Shown piece after piece: positions 35,701 to 46,449 of a stretch of DNA of 64,000 nucleotides (positions within the stretch are counted from its first letter, which is position 1; every line of letters starts with the position of its first letter). The DNA lies in the NCBI RefSeq assembly GCF_030272615.1, contig NC_081415.1:101288796-101352795 (forward strand), in the 5' to 3' direction. The stretch comes from Cryptomeria japonica (taxonomy: Eukaryota; Streptophyta; Pinopsida; Cupressales; Cupressaceae). The notes under the pieces were generated by a model, which searched no databases, was not told the DNA's origin, and saw only the letters and a list, made by a program, of their open reading frames with translations. Position numbers and translations under genes: made by a program.

Positions 35701-37239
35701 TTATGGATATATTAGCTTTTTAAGACACTTTCATAGTGCACTTCACCTATCCTAATAATGGACTATCATGAGATTCTTAAGAATGGAAATATTCCAAACA
35801 TTCATGCCCTCTATGTTTTCATTGTGGTTTTCAATCATTGCGACTACATGCTTTTCAAGGACCAAATAGTGTTCTTTTTTCATTGTTCTACTATGCTTCT
35901 CAAGCTGCACCAACATAGTTTTATTTAATGGCTTTGTTTTGATAGTGATTTCTCCATGGCTTCCACTGTCTTTTTCTTGGCACATTCAATGCATTGTCAT
36001 CTATCACTACTATTTATTGTCCTTTTTACCTTTATTGAGGTTGTTCTCATACATGTCATTCACTTTGTCTATGAGTATATCTCAACCAATTCACTATTGT
36101 AAGTAGAAATAAAAGATTAGTCTCATCTCTTTTACTATTTTAGACCTTCATAGTAATCTTTGCAATATATCATTTCCTTCCAATTATATGGAATAATGAT
36201 TTTCTTTTTATGGAATGTGATGAAGGCTTGAATGTGTCTTCTTGAACTCACTTATTATCAGCTCCTCTATGATTACCTTAGATCTTTGTGGCTAAGAATT
36301 GTTCTTGATGAACTTATGCTCTTTATTGATTTCTTTTACTACCATTATATTATCCTGAAAAAGTCTTGTTCAATGCTCCCTTAGCATGCATGTGCTCTCT
36401 TTGTATTGGTCTAGGGCTACTCATTAATGTATCTATGGATTTCCCTTATTCACCATGTTGTGATAGTCATTTGCAGATTTGGGACTATCATCTTTCATAA
36501 TTTGATGTCTTTAAGATGTGGGTACATTGCTTGACAAGAAAAGCTCAAGCATTTGTGAAGTTCAAAGAGTTTAAACCCCTTGTTGAATGGTCATCCAGTT
36601 GTTCTCTAAATGCAAAATGCTCAAGTAAATGAGAAATTCACTCAAAATGGTTTATCCACAACTAAAAGAAAACAACTAACCACTACATATATGCATCAAC
36701 AAAACAATGTTGTATAGAGACCTAATCATGCCTTCATGGATATGTAGATCAAGTTCCTACATTTTGGACAAAAGCAATTCACACAATAATATATTTGTTG
36801 AACACACCCACCACAAAGATTTGGTTATGCAATAATATATTTGTTGTTAACTTTATCATGGAGGATTTGGTTATGCTTGTTACAATCAAGGTTTGACCAA
36901 ACTAATTCTTAAATATACAAATGAAGAGTGTGGTTGGTTGGTGACTAATTACTCTTTTTAACACCATTTACAAGATCATATCTAAATCAAGTGTCTCAAG
37001 AATTAAGCTACTACTAAGAAGATAGCTTGCCTAAAGCAAATGGGTTTCTTTGGTGGCTATTTATTGTGGATAACTTAGTTCCTTCATGAGAATCAATCAA
37101 TTTGGAACATGTATAACTCACATTTGTGACATGTCACTAATGCAATTCCTTAGTACTTGTTTGAGTACTATCTCCTCTATTGTTTTCTATCCACTTTTGT
37201 GTCCTTCTTAGAACAAATAATAGATTAATGAGAGGTGGA

Positions 37240-37810
37240 AATGGTGGATTCACCTTAGAGGGAGTGGATTTTCCCAATAATATGTTAGATTCTCTCAAGG
37301 ATGGATGGACTATACACTTGAAAGGTAGATGATTAAGGATGATGACAAGGTGAATTTTCCTTAGAATGATAGGGTTGATTTTCCTAAGAACAAGTAGATT
37401 TGTGTAAACTAGAGGATACAAATTTGGACAAAATAATGGAAGGAGACTAAAACTAGATAGATTCACCTAAATGGGAGTGTAGTCATCTAAGGATAGGAAA
37501 AATTCACCATTTGCGTAAGAAAGATGGATAAGATAAATGATTTATGTGAAATAGATTCACCTAAGAGAAAGTAGATTCACATAAGGATAGGTGGATTTTC
37601 CTAAAGATGAAGGGATAAGACTTAACAAAAAGAGGACTTAGGATGATGACAAGGAGGATTCATTTAAGGATATGGAATATTCACCTAAGGGATAGTGTAT
37701 TATCCCAAGAATATGGAAAAATTATTGATTGGTGGAATGACATACTAGATCAAGGAATGATACAAGGGTAGATTCACCTAAATATAGGGTAAATTCAGCT
37801 AAAAGGGTAC
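37240..37810. repeat. Degenerate minisatellite with TTCACCTAA core
   Basis: The core (G/A)(G/A)ATTCACCTAA or its variants ATTTTCCTAA and ATTCACATAAGGAT recurs at least ten times with variable spacing of 20-60 bp, together with ATGATGACAAGG. The irregular spacing points to an old, drifted tandem array. Confidence 0.6.
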
Positions 37811-38894
37811 CCATGAGATTGTGGTACTGAGTACATATCTATGGATGGTGTATTTGGATACAAGTATGATGAAACCATGCTTTTGTATGATGAAACAAAG
37901 TCCAGATCTCTATTATAGGTCCAACATAATCTCTATTATTTGAGACACCATTTTATTAGCATATCCAATTAGGGTAATTTATGGGTTTAATTATGGATCA
38001 TGTTGTCTATTTCCATGCACTATTGAACTTATTTGGATGTATTGTGATTATTTTAATTTTGAAGTTATAAATAAATTATGTTTGTACCTTAGAAAGGGTA
38101 ACTCCAATTGATGTTTGGGCAGTTTATTTGAAAACTTATGGTGATTATTGCCCTATGTTATGTAATGGAGTTATTTTTACACTAAGTAATTAACTAGAAA
38201 AATTAATTTGTATTGTTGTACAAGTATGATGAAACCATGCTTGTGTGTTTACATGTTTGTGCATCCTATTGAGAACCAACCTCGCTATTGAGGAACTCAA
38301 TAAATGTGGTGTTAAGTAGAAGAATGGAAAACTCAAGAAGCTATGGTGACATATTGTGGCATTAGTAGGGATTATCTCTATTGACCACACCTTTCAAAGA
38401 TAGTATCCCCTAGTTCTCCTCATAGAATGGACCATTGGATGGCTCATACTAGTATCCTATCCTACATTTATCTTGATGGCATTGCCAATAGTTGGTATGT
38501 GGTTCTTGGTATGGGTTTCCTCTTACCCTATTATCTTATTTATGTCTTTGTTCCAACATGTGGAGATTGATTTTTGTCATGCTATGATGATTTTCATGTT
38601 TGCATGTGTTTTGAAATTATGCAAATAGATATGATGTCACACCATACTTATGTTTTGATATAGTGTAGGTGATGGTTACATGTTGTTGATGGTAGCGATT
38701 TGGGTTCAAAGACACAATTCCACACACACACACAAATATTTGAAGATGCATTTTATATTATTCCTTCTTAGTGGCAATTAGTGTTGGAAGATTTGCACAC
38801 ATGTAGAGAGGAACTCATGTTAGATACAATAGGTTGTGTTTGATAACATATGAATGTGCCTCATGATGTATACATATAGCTTTGGTGTGTGACA

Positions 38895-39205
38895 TGCATG
38901 CACATTTTTCCATAAGACACATTGCTATGTGGCATGTGCCCTATGCATGTCTTCTTTGTGAGGCACGTTGCTATGTGCAATGTGGCCCTAGGTGTGTCTT
39001 CTCTATGAGGTGTATTGCCATGATATGTTAGGATTTGTAGTGTGCAGGCCACAAATGCATGCATGAGGGACTATTATTATAGTCATGTTTTTTGGGCATG
39101 TAGCCTAGGCATGTCTTCTCCATTAGGTACATGGCCATGCCAAGTGGGATTTTTTGTGTTCATGCCACAAATGCACACATGAGGGACTATTATTGGAGTC
39201 ATGAT
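38895..39205. repeat. Minisatellite of GCATGTCTTCT / CACAAATGCA units
   Basis: A unit of about 58 bp containing GAGGCACGTTGCTATGTG...GTGTCTTCT is repeated three to four times. A longer unit, GCCACAAATGCATGCATGAG and then GGACTATTATT(A/G)(T/G)AGTCATG, occurs twice (39050-39090 and 39168-39204). It lies inside the outer CACTA element. Confidence 0.65.
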
Positions 39206-41091
39206 GAATCTTCACTCTATTTAGCCACAATTTCTAGTCATATAGTTATGTAATGTGCACTTTTAAGGATTGTGAAGTTTTCTTCAATTATTGATGATCT
39301 CTCATCTTTGTTGCATGGGCCAACAATTTTATTTTATCTTGTTTGAATTAGTTTAATCACTATTGTGAGTTTTCTCTATTGTGTAGTTATTGTGGCTATG
39401 TTTCATTTTCTATTGGAATTGAACACATTTATTTGACTTATTATTGGTACTATTTTTTCTTTCTTTCAATATTTATGATCTTTGGTAGTTTAGTGAAACT
39501 CTTGATATTTTTAAATGTTGCCTTCTTTGTTGTGATGTGATTCCTCACCAAGATCGATGTAGATAACCTTGGATGAGTGTATATAAGGAATCAAACATTG
39601 GTAAAATTTGAGGATAGGGGTAAGTGTTTGTTGTATGGGTAGCTATGATCCACTTGTACATTCTTAGTGATTATTGATGACTATGTCTTGGAGGCTAATC
39701 CCATTAAACAAACAAGGGGGAAGTCATACATAATCGTATGGATCCTCCCTAATTGTGTGTGGATTCAAGACCATCATTTCATATGGTTCTTGGTTACTTT
39801 GTGAGACCATGGCATCCTCTTAGACCAATATGTGAGCCTTGTATTGTTATCCCTGCAATGTGGATGAATAAGTGTATGTTAAAATAAATGCTTTGCATGC
39901 CATATAGTTTCATATGAGTTGTTCACATCATCAGATCATGATTTAGAATATGTGAATTCTTTTATCCATGTGAAGTCGAATGATTGATTATGAAAATGTG
40001 TTATACATTGAAGCATAATCTATAAGATGTTCTCTTCAAGAAAAAATATTTATGCTTTCATAGTGAAATGCTGATGAAATGGGGTCCTAGTCTAGGAAAG
40101 TAAACTACAAACTTATACATTCACCATTTCAAAACATTTTATTGGGGAATAGTCAATTTGGTTCAATTTAATTCCTCTAGGAGACACCAAGAATATGATT
40201 AATTGTTCCATTTTGATGTGATTGGATATGATTAGATATAATTTCATTGAAGATGCAAGAACTAAGTAAAATTATGCAAAATTGACAAGATTAAGCACAA
40301 ACAGGCAAATAATAAAGCAAAAAGCTAACATAGAGGTACATATTTGGAATTAAGACTCTAAAATGAACCTAATTAGTTACCTATAGGGAAACTGAGGTTA
40401 GAGATAATCTACCTATATGGAAAGTGGTTAAACTCTACCTATAAGTGGCTCATCTTGAGCATTGTCAGTATATGGGCATTGATGGTATAATATATCTGGT
40501 TCTATCATTTTTGTGGGTGCAAAATTAACAAGGCAAAATAGTATTAGTGGGATCATGATCTCATCAAAATGGTTTTGGCTTTGCATTTATGATAGCACAT
40601 TGATCACACCTTACAAAAGGTTCCAATCTCATACATAGCATCCCAAAGTAAGGTCAATAATGATATAACTTAATGCTTAAACTAGAGTTCTGGGTAGTCA
40701 TATACCCATGGCATAGGGTAGGGGTGACCTGCAAACAATGCTAGTTCTAGATGCCTGTTTGCTTGGTGTATAACTTGTCAAAATTAGATCAATTGGCTAC
40801 AGGTCTGCCATAATGTTTCCAACTTATCACCAGTGAAAATACAAGAACCAAGGCTTAGAATACTCAAAATTGTCTCTCAGAAAGTCTACAACAGGCAAAC
40901 TTTTAGTAAGAATTTGTAGACACAATGCTTAGAAATTCACACAATCAGCTACATTAAATATGTTCTCTATTAAGTTCAATGTTTGAAGATGAAAAAGAAG
41001 AGTTAAATGGTTTTGGTTCAATTTTCAATTTTTGTGAAGCTTTTGCACTGAAGTTTCCATAGCCTGATTTTTTTGCCTGTGAAGAAAGACC

Positions 41092-42860
41092 ATGTCAGAT
41101 AATATCAGTGAAGAACAAAATAAGGAGACACTTGCTAGATTATGGTCTAACTTGAAAAGAAAAGGTGATGGGAAATGTTATTGTCCCTGCAAAATTTGTA
41201 AGGGCTTAAAGACTAGAAGACTTCTAATCAAAACAACTAAGAAACATTGTAGGCAGCATGGTCACATTGAAGGGGGACATGATTATCATCCACTGGTAAG
41301 TTGTTCATTATATCGTTTTAACAATTTATATACATAAAAAATCACTTGATAATGAGATCATGATCATGGTTTATTCATGTTGATCATTTTTATATAGGTT
41401 GAGCACCCTAGGGCACATGATATGGACCAACACAACCCGAAGAATATGGTTTTTGAAGTGGAGGAACATGGAGGTATGAATATCAAAGCTGAAGATAATG
41501 ATCCCATGGAAGATGATGATCATGCACTAGAAAACACAATTGAAGATGATGGTACAAATACATTGATCCATGACACATTTAGTACTGGCATAGCTAATCA
41601 TGATGATCAGGATGACCTTGATGTTCATGATTTACCTCTTCTTGAGAAGGCATATGAGACCCTTTACAAAGGCTCCCAAACAACTCTTCTCTCTGATGTA
41701 TTGTTGTTGGTGAACTTGAAGGTTATGAATGGTTTATCCAAGATAACAATCTCACGTATGTTAAGGTGTGTCATACATGTCATTACAGTTAATAAATGGT
41801 GAATCATGTACCATTAATATTCTTTATATTAACACCTCAAACTTTTTTTTTTTGTTGTAGATTGATAGGTGAGTTTTTCTTACCACCATCAAATATTCTA
41901 CCTAGCTCATACCGAGAATTATCTGCCATTATGAAAGATATTGGAATGGAGTATCAAACAATAGATGCTTGTCCCAATGATTATATTATATATCATAAAC
42001 AACATGAATTTGGAACATAATGCCCTGAATGTCATATCAGTAGATATCGAATAGATCAAATAACAAAAAAGGTGCCTCACAAGGTTCTTCGTTATATTCC
42101 CATTATTCCACATATGCAACGATTATTCAGGTGCACTAGCTTGGCACAATTTATGGATTACCATGCACGTAATAGAAGTCGAGATGACATTATTTGAATG
42201 CCTATGGATGGTTCAGCATTTATGGACATAGAGGAAAAGTGGCCACACTTTAAAGAAGAACCTTGTAATCTCAAGCTTTCATTGGCAGCGGATGGTGTCA
42301 ATCCATTTGGAGAGTTGAGATCTGTTTACTCAGTGTGGCCTATTTTTGTTATCAACAATAATATTCCTCCATGGATGTCAATAAAGAGGGAGCACATAAT
42401 GTTGGCAATGATTGTTCCAGGTATTTTATCATTTAATAGTCATCTACATTTAATTATAAATATTGCAATAAAATGGTCATAATAATTATGTAATGTTTTT
42501 GTTCATTCCACTAGGCAAGTACCAAGTTAAAGATATGAATGTATATATTGAGCCTCTTATCGACGAGTTGCTGGAGTTATAGAATGGTGTGACCATGTAT
42601 GACATCTCTAGACCAATAGGAAAAAGATAATTTCAATTCCATGCAATGCTTGTATGGACAATACATGATGCCCCAGGGCTAACACATTTTTGTGGTACGT
42701 TATAGTGTTCAAGTTGCACATGATAATTATAATTATAAAATTTAACAGATTTAATAGAATTATACATTATCTTGTAGGTTTTCAAACAAAGGGAAAATTT
42801 GCATGTCCAGTTTGTGGTCCAAAGATGAAATCCTGTCATTCAAAAAGTTTAGGAAATCCT
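41092..42860 (+). pseudogene. CACTA transposase (tnp2 family), five exons, C-terminus lost
   Basis: Exon 1 is 41092-41295 (transposase-associated domain with CYCPCKICKGL). Exon 2 begins 41398 (acidic linker, then DLPLLEKAYETLYKG), exon 3 at 41861, exon 4 at 42515 and exon 5 at 42778. All four introns (41296-41397, 41766-41860, 42421-42514, 42695-42777) have GT-AG borders and restore the family frame. Exon 3 carries the tnp2 core: CPNDYIIYHKQHEFGT, SLAADGVNPFGELRSVYSVW and IPPWMSIKREHIMLAMIVPG. Exons 4-5 add VYIEPLIDELLEL and GFQTKGKFACPVCGPKMKSC. Stops at 42018, 42196, 42580 and 42628 inactivate it, and everything after CHSKSLGN is replaced by the subterminal region. Family members cut and paste CACTA elements. 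Confidence 0.88.
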
Positions 42861-43172
42861 GTAATTACGATGGCCTCCAGGAGAGTTCTAACGAGGATGT
42901 TGTGCATCCTACGGCACTCCTCTGTCGGAATTTTACCCTTTGGAGTTGGAGTTCTAACGATAGGCCAAGATCGCGACGGTATTCTTTCGGGGTATGAGCA
43001 TCCATGGCGGCCATCAGAAAGGTTGGAGGTGATGTTGGAATTGCGATGACCACAAGGATAGTCGGAACTTCTGACACAAAGTTTTTGACAGCTTTTTTTG
43101 TCGGTAGTGCGACAAAATTATGTCAGAATCCTAATGATTTGCCATCAAAATTTTGACCCGAATGTACTAGTG
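42861..43172. promoter_or_regulatory. Right subterminal region and TIR of outer CACTA
   Basis: This GC-richer stretch has GTCGGAA and TCTGTCGG words in both orientations, ending GACCCGAATGTACTAGTG at 43172. It directly follows the truncated transposase, so an internal deletion joined coding sequence to the terminal region. Confidence 0.65.
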
Positions 43173-44981
43173 GCATAACATTATCCCTTTCTCATATAGC
43201 TGCATCAATAAAACAAGGTGATTGTCTGAGTTATTCACTTATCTACACTGAAAGGAACAAAGGTTGTCTCATTTCCTAGATACTTGTTCATGAAGTCTTT
43301 AGAAGGCCTCTAGCCATTCATCTTCAACGTCACATTGTGATTACACTTTATTCTTGGTTGGGTAGAGGTTTCCTTATCAAGTCTTGTTACCTAGAATCTA
43401 TCAATTTCTATATCTCATACATTAATCAAAAAACTCTAAGTCATTACAAGATATCTAGTTGATCATGTGGCTAGTGAAAAATCTAATATTCTGCTTCAGT
43501 GCTGTTGTAATTGTCATACCCAAGTAGGTTTCATTACTTACAATTCAAGGCAAGAAAAACAAAAAAAAAGTGTTATGTCAATCTCAAGGAAAAACAAAAT
43601 ATATATATTATAGAAATATCACGCATACAAGTACGAGAAAAAAGAGAAAGCATGACTATGGGAACATGCAAGTAACTCCATCAGGGCTATGGACGCCTAC
43701 TAGAAATAGAGCAATGTTTAAGAGATTATGGTGAATAACCTCATCGGAGCCCTAAAAGCTTGCTAGCAGCAAGGCTCTATCTAGGTTGCTTTTGAAGTCA
43801 GAATAACTCACATAGCTAGCCACATAGGATTCCAAGGGTCTTTTATGGTGATAAGGGTTGGAATGAACTCAATTGCACACACATGGGCAAAACAAGATCA
43901 AAATTTCAAGAATTGATGGAGAAGTTTTCCATGCCTCCATTCATAAATCTTGGTTACATAGTGTGTTAGGTTGGATGGTTTAAGTCTTTTAAGAATGGAT
44001 TGAATTCCTATCTCTAAAATGTTTCACACATTTAATCCAATTAGTGCATTTTAGAATGAAAGACACACACTCATCCTTGTTCAAATAGGAGCTACATTTT
44101 TGTCATGCATCCCGCATTAGCATAACTCATATCAAAAATTAATTGTCTCCATCACATTATGCATCATCATGTAAGGCCTGCATACTTGGGGGCATAATTG
44201 AAAATTTTTTCTAAAAAATCAAAAAATGATCCTGAAAAAATTCTAAAAAATAAAAAATGATTCTGAAAAAATCCTAAAAAATAAAAAAATGATCCTGAAA
44301 AAATCCTAAAATATAAAAACTAATCTTGAAAAAAAACCCAAAAACACTCGAAAAACGGTCCTAAAAAATACCAAAAACAATCAATATCAATCTGCAAAAT
44401 CAAAAAACATTCAAATATCAATTTAAAAACTTGCAATAAATTGTCTCACAAGAATCAAACACCCCAACAGATGTCCAACAAACACTTTTCATGAAGTTAA
44501 ATAAAGGATACAACTATCTTGTCAAAACTTCTGCAATCACACTAATCAATTGTCTAATCTATCGATTTATCAAACTATCAATGTGATTAATATCTTGTCT
44601 TAAACAGAATTGGTACACTCGAAACTAGACAGATCAGTCTTATATGGGGTCCAAAACTTCTGAAACTAGACATTATCAAAATCACACCAAACATATCAAA
44701 GCAAAGGCATAGTCAGTCTAACTACTGAGTTTTGTCTATTTTGGTTGACTCTTTTTATCAAATTGGCAAAGATCATTGCTTTTAGCTACTCAAGGATGTC
44801 CAAAAAGTGACTAGAGGAGCCATGATAGGCATGATCCTTTTATTTGTTTGTTTTTTGTGGTTTGAACTGATGAAGTTCTGGGGCAATTTCTCTAGTGGGT
44901 GTCTGTGATAGGACCATTTAGCTTGTGAATGCCACACATACCTCAACTCTTAGTGTAATTCCCATAATGGAGGGTTCATTC
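43173..44981 (+). other. Gypsy 3' internal segment between the two nested insertions
   Basis: No gene is recognised. This DNA resumes the Tat element after the outer CACTA element (GCA at 43173) and ends at CATTC, the TSD of the pol-less LTR element. A GCATACTTGGGGGCATAA site near 44188 resembles a polypurine tract, but it lies 12 kb from the 3' LTR. It is followed by an A-rich tandem repeat. Confidence 0.55.
44200..44365. repeat. A-rich tandem repeat, unit about 32 bp
   Basis: Units of the form AATGATCCTGAAAAAATCCT followed by AAAAAATAAAA repeat four to five times with small differences, then decay. Tandem repeats downstream of integrase are common in Tat/Ogre-type gypsy elements. Confidence 0.7.
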
Positions 44982-46132
44982 TGATGAATACTAAGAGGGG
45001 GTGTGAATTAGTATGCCAAAAATCTTTGCACTAAAACACTTACACAGTGTAGAGATAAACTGGTAAAGTAGTCTGACAATCAAACCGATTATCACACATA
45101 CAAACCAAAATGCGAATAAACCATTCACCCACAAAAGCAATACAACCATAACACAAGATATTTGATGTAGAAACCCAACTGGGACAAACCATGGTGAGAT
45201 GGAACTCACAAGTCACTATCTATAGAATAGAAACTAGACTGGTTAAGGTCAGACCGGTTAAGGTCTTAGAATGTTCTTCACCAGAACAGATCCTGTTAAG
45301 AATCTCAATCTTTGTTAGGAGATAAGTCCGATTAAAGACTACCTTGTTAGAGGATTTTAGATTCACATGTGTGAACCACCTTGTTAGTGGATTTTACAAA
45401 GGCTTTGAGGCCTACCTAGTTAAGGGCTACAAACTTGTCAAAGATGTGAGTAATCAACAAGTGTTTGATCTATCTACTAGCACAAACTGCTTGGTTAGAT
45501 CTAGTATGCTCAAAGCTAATGCATTCCAGCATTACTTTAGTCTTCTCTATCTCACTCTAAGTTACAACTCGATCTCCTCTCATAAGATCGCTCTGCTCTT
45601 TCACCTTAAACCCTAGCTCAACATAAACCCTATTCGCAGCTCTCTCAACAACTTTTAAAACCCTAGACATGATGTCCTTTTAAAGGAATTTGATTTCATG
45701 TCAGTCCAATAGGATTACATTACAATTTCCTAGGTTCAGTGAATCTAGACATACTTAGTAACACGACACAAGAATCACCGTCAATGTGTCGGCACCGTCA
45801 AATAATCAGTGGATTGGTAACTCATCACAAAATGTTACCAGTTCATACAAAATGCCGATTGCCAGTTTGACAAAAATGAAGACTGGTAAGAATGTGTTGT
45901 GCCACTTTGCTTCCTTGTATCGTTTGTGATCTGTGAACCACTTGGGGTCGACATGCCACTTCAGACCAAGAAAACACATTCTGCAAAATCACTACTAGTC
46001 TAAAGACTAGAGTACAACATATCGGTTGGAACAAATACCGGTTGAGCATGAGCTCATACATATAAAGGGGATCTCAATACAAGTGTGTGTCCATCAATGA
46101 CAATTACAACATAAACATCAAAAATTCCAACA
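44982..46132 (-). repeat. 3' LTR of the pol-less element
   Basis: This 1151-bp LTR has ends TGATGAATAC...ATTCCAACA on the plus strand. On its minus-strand start side it is directly preceded by CCAAAGGGGGAGAT. It is shorter than its partner because the partner carries an extra short duplication near 52393-52470. Confidence 0.88.
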
Positions 46133-46150
46133 ATCTCCCCCTTTGGCATT
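46133..46150 (-). promoter_or_regulatory. Polypurine tract of the pol-less element
   Basis: On the minus strand, GCCAAAGGGGGAGAT abuts the LTR start TGTTGGAATT. It has the same sequence and spacing as the copia PPTs at 9376 and 59743, which supports use of a copia-type replication machinery. Confidence 0.8.
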
Positions 46151-46449
46151 GATGGCAACACTTAGGAAAATAAAATTTTGACATCTAAGTGTTTTACAAC
46201 AAAAGCTTGCCACTAACAAAATTGCTCCCCCTAAGCATATACACTATCCCTTAATCAACAGAGTGTATAGCAATTTTGCATTCAGAGCATATAGCATATA
46301 TCAAAATTTCAAAAAAAAATTCTCCCTCTGATATACCAAAATTTCAAAATTTAAGACCATCAGAATTTTAATTAAAACCATGTACTTCTCCCCCTTTGCC
46401 AACAATGACAAAGTACCGCTGCAAAAACCTATTTCCATATATATAAAAG

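Larger units (their letters stand above)
35701..41091. other. Outer CACTA interior, no recognised gene, repeat-bearing
   Basis: No ORF here matches a family I know. 37240-37810 holds a degenerate minisatellite built on AGATTCACCTAAGGATAGG-like words. 38895-39205 holds a second minisatellite. 39540-41091 is AT-rich with no coding signal and leads into the transposase ATG at 41092. Confidence 0.5.
24344..43172 (-). mobile_element. Outer CACTA (En/Spm) DNA transposon, TSD GCA
   Basis: The left end CACTAATACATTTGGGGTCAAA and the right end, read in reverse complement, CACTAGTACATTCGGGTCAAAA, form near-perfect terminal inverted repeats. Identical GCA trinucleotides flank it at 24341-24343 and 43173-43175, the 3-bp duplication made by CACTA transposases. 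Subterminal zones carry TCGGAAT/GTCGG words in both orientations. It holds a tnp2-type transposase pseudogene near the right end and a PPR fragment near the left end. Its apparent 18.8 kb includes a second CACTA element. The strand is nominal. Confidence 0.9.
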
